64,000 nt of DNA from Cotesia glomerata (lineage: Eukaryota > Arthropoda > Insecta > Hymenoptera > Braconidae). Where the stretch lies: the NCBI RefSeq assembly GCF_020080835.1, contig NC_058158.1, forward strand, positions 36,350,305-36,414,304, in the 5' to 3' direction. Below the pieces are notes generated by a model that saw only the letters and a program-made list of their open reading frames with translations, was not told the origin of the DNA and did no database searches. Below, in pieces: positions 36,957 through 48,226 of this stretch; position 1 is the stretch's first letter; each line of letters begins with the position of its first letter. Position numbers and translations under genes: made by a program.

Positions 36957-39650
36957 AGCTTGAAGAAAAATGATATAAAAAATCGTCAAAATAAATTGTC
37001 AATATATATTTGTAGAAAATTGTATATTTATAAGGGTCATAACCAGGACATAATGCGTCCACATGTATAGAGTGTGCCAACGCATACGTGATTAGGGCCT
37101 CTGTCCAAAAAGCAAATACATGCAAAAGCGAGATAAGACTTGGCCTCTCATCTACTCAGACACCAGAGCGGAATAGAACAGAAGAGGAAGAAGAGAATGG
37201 AGTGGAAGAACTGAACCCAAGGCGATATAATATGTACAAGTCAACGAATTGACTCGAAAATTCACTACATGTATCTTCATACGGACAAACACAAGCTCGC
37301 TCTGGATCTGTATCTGTATCTGGTATCATCACATCGTCCATTATCTAATCCTAAGCAAACATTAGACGAATGTGTATCGCAACTAAATATAAATAGCTGA
37401 AATACAATAAGTATTGTAACGTGATGTGTGACTGTGTATCTAGATACCGATATGGAAGAGATAAATGAGAGATGGAGGTGGAGAATTGAGTGGAAATAAG
37501 AAACTCAACCGTTGTATTATATGTTGGATGTACTGGTTAATAGTATACTATATATACTACATAGCATTGTATCTGTAACGTGTAGTTTAAAATAGCGTGA
37601 GAACTGAGAACGGAGAAGTATTAAAGCTAAAGTGAGTATAAGGGTATGAAGGAAGCGTTGAGGATACCCGGGAAAGTGCTCTAATTATTAATCAAACATA
37701 TTGCACAAGTCGCATAAGGTCTGACCCCCGGAACGGCTACAGGAGTTATAATGCACTTACTGGGTGGAAACGAGATTATCTTAGTCTCACTTCTCCTATC
37801 CGCTGAAAATGCTTCAGTGTGCCCATACGAACTCGTTTATCAGACACACTCACCAAGTTTATACACACCAATCTCTCTTCTCTTTCTCTCTAAATATTTA
37901 TTGTATCATAAATGCCAATTATGTTATTTACAATCACTCACTCATTTATTTACCAACTCAATCAGCCGTAATTTCTATTTTTACTCTATTTTATTCTGAA
38001 TTTTGACTTTTGGGCAGTTGTGCTTAAGATTATGAAAAATTAGAAATTGTATTAATGATTGATATTTTATCTAAAACTTTGATGCTCTATTTGATGAATA
38101 ATTGAAAATTTTTAGTGTTGGCTGTTTATTTTTTTATGATCGTGTGAATTTTTTAAATTCCGAAATATTAAAGGCAAATTGAATTAAATAACTTGAATAA
38201 TATTATTATTAAAATTTTTCAGAAAAATCATCCAAACAGCAAAATTTAAGGGCTGAATTCGCCAATTTCGACGGAAGGCGGCTACTAGCTCTACTAAAGT
38301 GTCTTAAAGAATTATTTCGTCGAGTAATTAATTTCAAATAGTAGAAAAATTCTTTGTGGGTATCTAATACGTTAGAAAATACTCTTATAGTCAAAAATAT
38401 CCAGTGAAATTATCTTAAACACAAGCTTTCAAGATGTAAAGTCGCAAATTTAGACGGATTTGGTGTTTTAAAATATTCATTCTAAAATAATTTTATTTTT
38501 CATTGAATTGAACTACTTATTCAATTCATTTGCTGTCAAATATTTTTATAAAAATTTAATCATTGAATTTGCACGAAATTTCCATCAAACAAAATTTTTT
38601 CAATTCCATCTGAAAATATCAATAAATCATATAAAAATTTCTACTTTTTGTCTATAAAGTAAATTTAAAAATTTTTTTCTTTAAAAGCTCAAAAAAGTGC
38701 TTCAATCTGAATTGAATTTTTTAACTCCATTTTGTTTTTATGTTTAAAAATAGAAAAAATAAATTCAGAACGTTTAATGGGCAATAAAAAATTAGCATCC
38801 ATCAATGTTTGTGACGGAAAATCCATTTTTCTCAGGCACTTTTTCAGTGTGGGTGTACATAAAAAGTTTCTCGGTTAGCTTGAGATATAGATATCGATAT
38901 GATATAGATATACTGGTTGGTTGCCGGCTGATTGAGTATCGGATGCTGCGGTTTTCGCGCGAGCGAACGGGCTGAATCTCTCAGCCCTCGGCTTCTTATT
39001 CTCATTCTATTCCCTCCCTTATATATACGTCTCTTTATTCTTTCTTCTTTATTCTTTTTTATTTCAAGCCCAGCTCGTCGTCATCCCGAGCTTTCCCGGC
39101 TACTCTGCCCACGGAGCTTCACCTCCCGGGAGCACCCGGCGCTCTTTGTTACTGTGAAAAGGTGGCTGTCCGCTCTAGTGCGGTCGAGTTCAAGTACGGG
39201 CTGAGTATCTCGGAAGATGTTATATGGAATAGAGAAAATGATAGAGTATTCAAAAATATTTTTTTCAACTTTGGAATTGAAAATCCTCAAATGTTCCATA
39301 CAAAGCCTTCTTTGATTTACGCAGTTGATTTTTCTATCCAAAGTTGCATTAGAGACTTTGATAGAGAGACAGAGATAAATTTTGAAAGGTTTTTTTATTA
39401 ACTATTACTACATCCAAGATTTTTACCGAAAATATTAGTTTTGCAAAAAAACTTTTTATAAAAAAGTTATTCAGAATTTAATTTTATAAAAAAAATGTCT
39501 CTTATAATTTTTTTATATGACCAATATGTTCTGCGTAATTTCTCAATTAAGACTCATAATGAATGATTCAAATTTTTTTCTAATTATAAAAATTTTAATT
39601 TTGAAATTGCGGCTTCTTCATTGGTCTGAGAAAAAAATTGTATAAGTCAT
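36957..39650. other. Unique stretch with two GC-richer patches, no gene found
   Basis: Patches at 37030-37760 and 38930-39200 are less AT-rich and contain short frames (60-90 codons) on both strands that I do not recognise. A possible element end (TTTTTCTCAGGCACTTTTTC) lies near 38830. At 39410-39560 a block including GACCAATATGTTCTGCGTAA resembles the flank at 43640-43700 (CGACCAATATTTTCACCGTA) and 44630. Confidence 0.4.
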
Positions 39651-39795
39651 TTTTAACTTCCCGCTAAGAAAATCGAAGATTTTCAAAAATCGGGAAGTTA
39701 TTGTTTTCACCCCGTTTTGCAAAAATCGAGTTTTCATCAGATCTCGACGTTTGAAGGTCATAGGAAGCTTCCCTGACTACTCCTGCGAGGTTGTC

Positions 39796-39835
<40 letters not shown>

Positions 39836-40664
39836 TATGTGAACCGCTTGTAACTTTTGAACAGCTCATCCGATTATATCGCGGTTGGTGCCATTTGAAA
39901 GGGCTTGGCCAAACTTAGATTTTGAGTATAATTTGGATTGATTTGGATCAGTAGATTTTGAGAAATCTTAAAAAAACTAAGAAAAAAAATTTTTTCAAAT
40001 GTGGTTTTTTTTGGATAACTTTTAAACGGCTCCACCGATCAATTCCAAAAACTAATCAGCTCTAGACAATAAAAAACTACGTCGATCGCCACCAAGCTGG
40101 TCGAAATCGGTTGATTCGTTCGAGAGATATCGTGAACGAAAGAAAACCGAAAAAAGTGTTTTTTCGGGATTACTCCGAAATTTTTAGTTTGATCAATCAA
40201 AACTTGAAAATTACCCGAGGCAAGAATTTGGAGCTTGAATTGAAGCTGTTGAGGCTGATTTCAAACTTAGGTTAAACTGTTCAAGCTGAATTGAACTTAA
40301 TATGAAACTGACTAAGCTGAATTGAAACTAAAATCAAACTGTTCAGCCTGATATAAGCATTAAGGTTCAAACTGATTTGAAACTGAATGGAACTAAAGTA
40401 TTATTTAGGCTTTCCAGTTTCAAACCAGCATCAACTTTTTGAGCTTTCTTGACACTGAACGACCTTCTGTACAATAAAATATGAACCTGAATTGATGCTG
40501 ACCAAATTATTTGTTCGAGTCAGTCTGATAAGGTTGAAATCAAGCTCATTTCTTTTATCTTATCAAATTGAATGTTCTGTTTTTGAACTGGAGAACCTGA
40601 TTTTCTAAGTCAGATATCTTTGAGTCTTAAAAGTTAAGAATAATGGAAGTTTTTCAAATCTGAG

Positions 40665-40735
40665 TGCAGCCTTGTGGTTAACATTCCAGACTTCGGGTCC
40701 TAAGGTTCCGCGATCGAGTCCCGTCCAGAGTAAAT
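40665..40735 (+). repeat. tRNA-like (possible SINE head) sequence
   Basis: GATCGAGTCC at 40712-40721 matches the pol III B-box core (GWTCRANNC). It is preceded at a suitable distance by TGTGGTTAACATTCC, a weak A-box. The layout resembles the head of a tRNA-derived SINE. There is no cloverleaf good enough for a tRNA gene and no clear SINE tail, so the call is tentative. Confidence 0.3.
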
Positions 40736-40761
40736 TTCTTCTATTTGATTTTTCAGCATTA

Positions 40762-42762
40762 TTAACCCTTCGTAGGTCGCATAATGAGCGCGGCGCCGCC
40801 TTTTCGGCATTTTTTTTTTTTCTCGAAATTGAGTTCATTGATAATTTTGAAAAAAATTAAGTGCATTCTTTTAACCTTTCTAAAAATTGTGACGTTCTCA
40901 AAAGCATAAAAATATTTACGAAATAACTTAAAAATCAATTTTCGGAACCGGGCGGCGCTATGCCGCCCGGTGCGAGTGAGCCTCCGGGAGATTTTCTAAC
41001 TGCGCTGTTGCCAAATGTCGTTACCGCCACTATTTCAATCTGTTTTACCGCATGTGAGGTACAAAAATAAAGTAATGTTTGAGGTTAATTTTACTGTTTA
41101 CATTATAACTTGTGATTTGTTCAAAATACTGTAATAATTACACTCATATTAAATATTATTTATATAAAAATAGTAATAATAATACAATTGTTAAATAAAT
41201 TATTTTATAATACATCATACTAAAATTAACAGATGTCTGGCTTTATATATTACTAATTATTTAAATAATGAAAAAACAAAAAAATTTCAGGTGAACGAAT
41301 TAAAAAAAAAAAAAAAATAACAATGGATGCCAATTTTTCAAATTATTTTTTGATTGAATTTAATTCTAATTATGATAGATAGATAGATAGATAAAAATTT
41401 ATTTGGCTCTGGAACCTAAGCTCCCTCAAAGCCATCAATATTTAAATTACATTGGTTTACATAGGTTACAAGATTACTTAACTAATTAAAGGTTTGCAAT
41501 TAGATTTAATTTCAAATATTATAAAATCCAAATAGATTATTTAATACAAACAAATAACTTAATTTAAAGTCATAATAATTCTACAAGAAAAATATTTAAA
41601 TAAGATCCAAAATAAAGATTGCAATTGTTAATTGTCATGTTCAAAAAAGTGATTGAAGCAAGCATTTTAAATTCAACCAAATTATCTACAGCCACAGTCT
41701 CAGCTGGCACTGCATTCCAGATACGTATGCCATGAATTAAGAATGAATTATCATACATGACACAATTAGCCTGCGGTATACGAAGATAGTCTTGTCGGAC
41801 ATCACCTCTACGCAGTGCTACAGGCAAAAAGTCTAGTTTTGAGCCGAATAGCTGCCGATAATTTAGTCGAATTTCCTTATAAAACAGACAAGCAATGAAA
41901 TAATCTCTTCTCGCTGCAAGCTTTAGCCAACCTAACTTTTTGAAATATGGAGTAACATGTTCATATTTTGGTACTTTATAGATAAATCTAACACATGAAT
42001 TCAATTTACGCTGCATCTTTAATAATAATTTGTTTGACATATTCGTATACGCCGCACAACAATAATCAAAGAGAGGAATTATTAAAGTAGATACTAGCTT
42101 AATACGTAAACTTTCACTAAATATTTCATTGTTTATTTTTAGTTGTGCTAGAATACTCATAGCGCGATTGCACACATTTGTTACTTGATTCTCCCATGAG
42201 AGAGTACTATCTATAGTCACCCCAAGGTATTTTACAATGCTACTATAAGGAATAGCACACCCCTCTACAAAGATTGTGTCGGCTAGTCTTAATGATAATT
42301 AATTTAGCGGATATTTGATAATTTTAAGAATTTTTGTAGCAAATAAATTATGACAAAAAATAATTATAAAAAAAATTGACATTCAGACGTTTTAAAAAAT
42401 TAAAGATGCAATTTGTTAAAAATAATTTTTTTGAAAAAATTTGTTTGTTAAAAAAAATTAAAAAATTTTTAAGTGACAGCTAGATTTAATGTCATATTAT
42501 AATTTTATAATCTGGTCTTAGATGTTAAATTTAATCACATGTGATAAAAATAAAAAAAAAATTTTGTTATTCAATTAAATTTATGATAAAATATAAAAGT
42601 AAAATTATATTTAATCATAAAACATTGAAAAAATACTTTATCTCACAAGGAAATAGTATTAGTTTACATTTGGCAACAGCGCGTACATTTTAACACGGCG
42701 GCGGAGCGCTCACCATGCGACCGACTTAGTTCGGAAAAGACACGCTACCTACGAAGGGTTAA
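40762..42762. mobile_element. piggyBac-like TTAA element, non-autonomous
   Basis: It is bounded by TTAA on both sides with inverted ends CCCTTCGTAGG and CCTACGAAGGG, the layout of piggyBac elements (TTAA target, ends beginning CCC). The subterminal parts are GC-rich (GCGCGGCGCCGCC on the left, GGCGGCGGAGCGCTC on the right). A perfect hairpin ACCGGGCGGC-GCTAT-GCCGCCCGGT lies at 40947-40971. There is no transposase frame. A non-LTR fragment was inserted into it. Confidence 0.75.
41374..42290 (-). pseudogene. 5'-truncated non-LTR retrotransposon (reverse transcriptase C-terminal part)
   Basis: On the minus strand a frame runs from about 42290 (truncated) to 41570 with the segment KYLGVTIDSTLSW and further on CVRFIYKVPKYEHVTPYF and LGWLKLAARRDYF. 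These are the conserved regions downstream of the RT catalytic core in Jockey/CR1-type elements. The catalytic core itself is missing. The 3' end carries a short GATA tetranucleotide run (41374-41392 on the plus strand) that would be the element's tail. It is a dead fragment inside the piggyBac-like element. The frame is unbroken over about 240 codons, so insertion was fairly recent. Confidence 0.85.
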
Positions 42763-43724
42763 TTAATTGTTTATAAATGGGATGTTCATACGTACAATTC
42801 ACAATGAAGTTCATTGATTATCGTTGTGATTTCAATTCATTAAAAAAAAAAAATTAATAATAAAAAAAAATGTAAGCAGGTATATAATATTTTTAGAAAA
42901 TTTATTATATTTAATTTATTATAAAAGACGCCATTCAATTTTCTAAATTCATTAATTAAAACTACGACATCAATAGAATACATCTCATTGATATCACAAC
43001 CGTGAACACAATCAACTACACCAAATTTTTATTAACGAAAATCGTTCTCCGACTGCTTAAATTATCAACCTGTTTTGAAACTGAATGACTTTTTTTTTAT
43101 CATCAAAATGAACCTTGAGTTCAACCTGATGCTCCTGAATCGTCGAATATTCGGAACTAGAAAGTTCAAATCAGTTTTATCTTTAAATACAGTTTTCTAT
43201 ATTTATTTTAAAACTGCAAAAATAATAATCGATAGTTTTGGCAGCTCCATTCCAGTCTTCAAATTTTTGCCTCGGGTACTTATATGGATGATAAAACTGC
43301 GTCGAATGCCGCCAACCCCGTGAAAATCGGTTGATCCATTCGAAAGTTATTGCGGTTTGAAAATTCCAAAAATAGTGTTCTATGAAACTTCTATCAGACT
43401 TTTGAACTGGGAGAACTCAAATGCATAGAAATATTATCTCTTTGAACTCAGTGAGCTCAAAATATCACATAAATTATATTTTGAGCTCAAAAATCTCAAA
43501 AATGTCATAAGTACAATTTTAAGCGCCCAGGTATGGAATTAGCGGGAAGTTGCAGGGATGGCCTTTAGGGTGAACCGTTTTTCTAATTTTTTTTTATAAA
43601 ATTAAATTTTGAATAATTTTTGTTCAAAAAATTTATGCATACGACCAATATTTTCACCGTAATTCCTCAATCAAGATTCATAAGTCTTAAGAAAGAATTA
43701 TGAGACATTTTTTTATAAAATTAA

Positions 43725-44473
43725 ATTTTTCTTTATATCTCGGTTGAAAGTACGCATCTTTTTCACCTATTTCGCGGCAGAAAGTTAAAGATTCATGCAT
43801 TGATTAAGCTACACATTCGCCTTCTATAACAGCGGGAGCAAATGCTTTCGCTACTGCGACTGACATTAGTCATTTGTTACTAACTATGTTTTGTTTACGC
43901 TGATCATTTACGATTGATGGTACAATACAACTTGGTTATATTTCTTTCTTTCTTCTACTTACATGAAATATTTCATATATAGATAGAGATATAGATAAAA
44001 ATATAACTGTCGTAAGAGTGAGTAGATCATCCGATGTAACTTTATAACCAGGTTGTACTGTACTGAGATTCAGTTTGACAGTGACGTGTGAAATGGATCA
44101 ATTTTATTTAATTAATGAATTATTTAGAAAAATGTACGCAGTAACAACAATTCAATTTGATTTTTATTAATTATTGTTAATTTTCAGATAATATGCTCGT
44201 TTTTTTTTTTTTTTTATTTTTAACCGAGAATAATCTTTATTATGTTTGTTGAATTAAAGAAATTTCAGTTTTATTTATTCTAAAAATTTTTCAAAAAAAA
44301 TGTTTTTTAATTATTTTTTATTTGATTTTACATTAATTTTTATATTTGATGCCTCCCCCCGACCAGCAGCACTCGCTTCGCTCGTGCCGCAAATGTCGGG
44401 GGCAGGCATCAATTTTTTTTCGATACAGTATATGAAATATTTTACATACTTTCGACCGGCTATAAAGAAAAAT
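43725..44473 (+). mobile_element. Inverted-repeat element, copy A (749 bp)
   Basis: The ends ATTTTTCTTTATATCTCGGT and, inverted, ATTTTTCTTTATAGCCGGTC form terminal repeats of about 30 bp that continue GAAAGTA. The interior matches copy B (62708-63871, opposite strand) through almost its whole length, including the blocks TTACGATTGATG, ATCATCCGATGTAAC and CAGTTTGACAGTGACGT. A GC-rich hairpin (44348-44410) lies near the right end and a second hairpin cassette abuts the right terminus. There is no coding capacity. Confidence 0.8.
44348..44410. repeat. GC-rich hairpin HI in copy A
   Basis: A near-perfect stem starting GATGCCTCCCCCCGACCAGC and closing with its complement ends at GATGCC/GGCATC; the apex is CTCGCTTCGCTCG. 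Its counterpart in copy B is 62771-62834 with the same apex. Confidence 0.9.
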
Positions 44474-44605
44474 AGTATACACTACACAGGCAGAAGTTTG
44501 AGAGCTCTGAACTGCGCGCCGTGATGCCCTTGGTTACGCCTCGGGCATCATGGCGCGCAGTGCAGAAATCTCAAACTTTCTGCCCTAATAGTGTAATATA
44601 CTATT
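44471..44605. mobile_element. Hairpin cassette HII-A with enlarged tip (135 bp)
   Basis: Outer ends AATAGTATACACTACACAGG and (inverted) AATAGTATATTACACTATTA lead into a long stem (GGCAGAAGTTTGAGAG with CTCAAACTTTCTGCC, then CTGCGCGCC with GGCGCGCAG). At the apex there is an additional hairpin, GATGCCC-TTGGTTACGCCTC-GGGCATC, which is absent from the otherwise equal cassette at 62602-62710. Confidence 0.9.
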
Positions 44606-46625
44606 GAACAACTTTTATTTAATAAATTTTTTCATACGACCAATAGTTCTACATTAATTTCTCAAATTTGACACCATTACCTATTAATTGTCATCTTGAA
44701 AAAATCTATTAAGTTAAAAATAACTAAATGGTTAAAACTACAGAATAAATTAAGTTAATTAGTTCTTAAGTTTCAATTGTTCAAATTTTTATACTAATAA
44801 TCTTGTTTTCATGGGTATAAATGACTATACCAGTCCTATGTACAGATGGAAATCATCTTTATAGGACAGATGTTTTGTATTGTAAACTATTTACTATGTA
44901 TTTTTTTTTCAAATATCTCTATTTTCTGGTAATAAATTATTATTATTATTATTAAGGCAAAAATCCTGGCCCTATTATTATAGTAATATATTATTAATAT
45001 ATTACTATGACATGCTCTGAATCTGTATTTTTAATTACGTAAAATATTTAATATGTTATTTCTTTTCATCACCAAAATTTGTATTAAAATCTGAACTTTT
45101 TTTTATAATATAAAATAATAACCGCCATTTCTCATAAGATTAAATGTTTTCAGTCATATTCATCATGTGTTTTGTTGAATAATTTTTTTTACCTGATTGA
45201 AAATAATTAAATTTTTCAAAATTACGTTCTTGGTTCACGAATTTTTCTCTTGAATCAAATTTTTTTTAATTTTTTTCTATAAAAGATAACTTAAATATTT
45301 AATATTTTAATAGTTCACACTTATACCACGTGAATGTTTATGAATCTAGATTGAATATTGAGTCCAAAAGCTTAATTATTAAGTTTTTCTTAAGTAACAG
45401 CTTACAAAGAAACATTAATGTTATTATTATAAAAATTTTCCGTCAATTTACCTCATTACTAATTGCTATTACAAAATGAATGTTTAAGACGTTAAAATTT
45501 AGATTTACCAAACAATTTTTGTGTTTAGTGTCTCCTTTTAAAATTAATAATTATGGTAACGAGATTAAATCTAATGAATTAAACCGATGTTTACGCGACT
45601 CGTCAAACAGTTTGCTTTCAGCGATATAAAATTCACTCGTTAGTCATTTGGAAATTTGCTACTTTAATCGCAGCAATCTAAAGTTCTTCCGACGCCATGA
45701 ATATAGATGATGAATACAGCCACCTCTTCCACTTTTCCAACCCCGAGCCCCACTTCTACCCCTTCTACTTCTACTTGGGGACATCTTTGTGACGTTTTAG
45801 TCAATGGCATCTCCCTGCAACTGGGAGTAACGTCTTTTTAATTGGGTTACCGCAAAGTATGTCCTTCTTTTTCTTGCCGGGTCCGCTCACCGCTTCCATA
45901 TCCAATACAAGTAAAATAAAAGTACACGCTCGAGTACCAGCAACAGCTCGAGCAGTAGTCTACCACCCTCGCTCTTTAAACTAATGGTAAAAAGCTTTTT
46001 CGAGTCACCGCGGTATTTTCTTAACATATTTTGTATGATTATATAAACATTACGTTATTAATTGAATATTTTCTTTTAATACCCAGCTGAAAAAAAGGAG
46101 ACTACATTACTTTATTATTGTTATTTATTATTTGATCGAAGAAAAAATTATAATAATTTATTGATGAGGGTTAAGCGTGTGAGCTCGGAGGGAAAATATG
46201 TAATGTATAATATGTAATGCGTAAGAGATACCGAGTAAAGCGACGAGAGTTGAGTATGAAATGGCGTTTTAGAACCGAATGGGGCGGTATTGAACGCTCT
46301 GTCAATTATGCTAATTTTTCTAAGCGAGAGATTAATGAAATACGGCAATATTATCTCCATTATATATTATATATATTTTATATTGTATCGCATAGACACA
46401 CACGTATACATGTCGAGTATACTCGAGCTGAGAAGACGCTGGCGGTTTAGCTGGATATAGAATGTATAACTACAAAGATTACGTTCTCGTTTAAATTCTT
46501 CCAAGTGTGAATAAATCTAATCGACTAGATCGGAGTTTTCTTCGAACCCTTTGAGACTAAAATACGTTTAATTAATCAATACTTGGAATGTTTTACTTTA
46601 TTTTTGTATTTAAAAATGTTTGTAA

Positions 46626-46812
46626 ACTGAAAAATAATTAACTTGATTAAAGAGAAAAATTTTTGAATTAAGAAAATCATTTTTAAGAGTTTAATTGTGT
46701 TGAGTCAAGTTAAAATTTTTCATTTGAAGAATTTTTTTACTTAAATCATTCAAAATGATTTTTATGGTTCGAATTTTTTTTCGCGAGTAAAATTAATTTT
46801 TTTTTTTCAGTG
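46626..46812. mobile_element. Word-array MITE (CTTGATTCAAG family), diverged copy
   Basis: Starts AACTGAAAAATAATTAACTTG and ends TTTTTTTTTTCAGTG, with words such as GATTAAAGAG, GAGTCAAG and CTTAAATCATTC in between. It is an older copy than 61814-62036. Confidence 0.6.
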
Positions 46813-47023
46813 TAGTGAAGAAGAATTATTGAGCTTGAATTTTTATTTACATTATTATTGAAAATACTTGAGTATAATCTGATAGACTAAAAAGTTGTGA
46901 TAGCTATGATCAAATTGTCTGAATTTTTTTCAGGACAGTTGAGAATGTGTTTGGATTATTGCTCATGAAAGTGTAAGAATATTTTCGATTTTATAACTGA
47001 GAAAATTGGTTTTTTTTTTCTGA

Positions 47024-47268
47024 ACTGAAAAGTAATTGATTTAAGAGAAAAAATTTGAAACTAAGAAAATCATTTTGGAGAATTTCATCGTTTTAAATGA
47101 GGTAAAAAAATTATTAAGATGAGAAAATTTTCTTGCTTAAGTAAATTTCACTTGATTCAAGAATTTTTTGTCTTGATTAAAGACAATTGCTCTTCAAAAT
47201 TTATTTTTGACTCAAGAATTTTTCTTTTGAATTAAGTTAATTCTTGGTTTGAGAAAAATTTTTCTTCA
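47024..47268. mobile_element. Word-array MITE (CTTGATTCAAG family), diverged copy
   Basis: Begins near AACTGAAAAGTAATTGATTT and ends near GGTTTGAGAAAAATTTTTC. Words such as CTTGATTCAAGAATT and GTCTTGATTAAAGAC occur in the right half. Confidence 0.55.
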
Positions 47269-48187
47269 TTTAAAATCCCAAAGAATACTTCAAAAAAATA
47301 AATAAATTTTTTATTTTAACCCTTTTCAAAATGGATTTGAGTATGATTGTTGATAATGTAGAAAAGAAAAAAAATTCAGTGTTGGTATTTTTGAATAATT
47401 AATTCCTCTTTGTATAATTTTCTCAATTCAATCCATGAATTTCTTATAAAATTAATTCGAACTGAATATCTCATAGAAAGAATGAAGTTTTTCTTATAAT
47501 ATTTCTCTAACTTTAGATCGCAACAGTACAATCATCAAAAATGTTGATTGAGTCTGAATTTTGATTCACGCCGGACTAAAAATATAAATTAGTTTTGAAC
47601 TTGCGAAAACTGTGGATATAAAATATAAAAATTGTAATAATAAAAACGGTAGATATTTAACAAATATAAATAACTGTCGTTAATTAGCTCGCTAAAGTAT
47701 CGAAATAATAATCCATAGTGTACTCAAAAGTGTAAAGTATTTATTAAAAAAGTGAATAAACTATGAGGAAGTTGGAAACGCGCATAGCAACATTGGATTG
47801 CTTGGTAGGTAAATGTTGACTAGATACCGTATAGCGATGCAGACGGCTGGGATTCGTGCCGGAATGTATCGGAAACTGGAAGACGCAGTCGGGTGTTGGA
47901 GGGTGGATTGGGAGGGCTGCCGGCGGGAGGACAATCCGAGAGTAATCGAGGAGTGGAAGTCGGAGCACAGGGGTAGTAGGAGTATAGGAGAGCTGACTCT
48001 AGTCAAGTGCGATCGGTACGACCGTGCTATATATTTAATACAAGGAGGAAACTCAAGAGTTTAATGTGAGGGAGAAAACCTGGCAGAGAGGGCATTGGTG
48101 GAGATAGAATCGAGAAATACTGAGTAGAGAGGGAGCTAGAACTGGCGACACAGCCACATCAATAATACATGTCGTCTGCCTACCCCT

Positions 48188-48226
48188 CATCTTCTTCTTC
48201 TTCTTCATCTTCTTCTTCTTCTTCTA
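48188..48226 (+). repeat. (CTT)n simple repeat
   Basis: About 38 bp of CTT/TCT repeats would encode a serine run in one frame. No supporting gene structure surrounds it. Confidence 0.85.

Larger units (their letters stand above)
40212..43278. mobile_element. Inserted element with TACCCGAGGCAA ends
   Basis: The ends TACCCGAGGCAAGAATTTGG and AAATTTTTGCCTCGGGTA are inverted repeats. They sit exactly at the point where the compact copy of the host element is continuous. The subterminal left 400 bp repeats words such as CTGAATTGAAACT, CTGATTTGAAACT and CTGATTTCAAACT in varied order. It was itself split by the TTAA element at 40762-42762. Confidence 0.75.
39651..43590 (+). mobile_element. AACTTCCCGCTAAG element, copy 1, interrupted by nested insertions
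   Basis: The left end is TTTTAACTTCCCGCTAAG; the right end runs through AGCGGGAAGTTGCAGGGATG to about 43590. The compact copy at 52700-53575 (opposite strand) lacks everything between 40212 and 43278, which defines the insertion. Shared internal blocks include a GT microsatellite (39797-39831 here, CA at 53404 there), AACAGCTCATCCGATT, ACCGAAAAAAGTG and GAAAATCGGTTGAT. It contains an array of TTTTGAGCTC/GAGCTCAAAA words at 43400-43530. There is no coding capacity of its own. Confidence 0.85.

Noticed and set aside
37543..37560. AATAGTATACTATATATAC resembling the end of an HII hairpin cassette.
   Set aside because: No GGGCAG stem follows and no partner end is nearby; a chance match in AT-rich DNA.
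40665..40735. A tRNA gene.
   Set aside because: B-box is present but no acceptor or anticodon stems can be formed convincingly; listed only as a tRNA-like SINE head candidate.
44300..44524. Frames of 74-75 codons shared by copies A and B (44300 and 62884 minus).
   Set aside because: They run through the HI hairpin and AT-rich flank and are shared only because the elements are copies.
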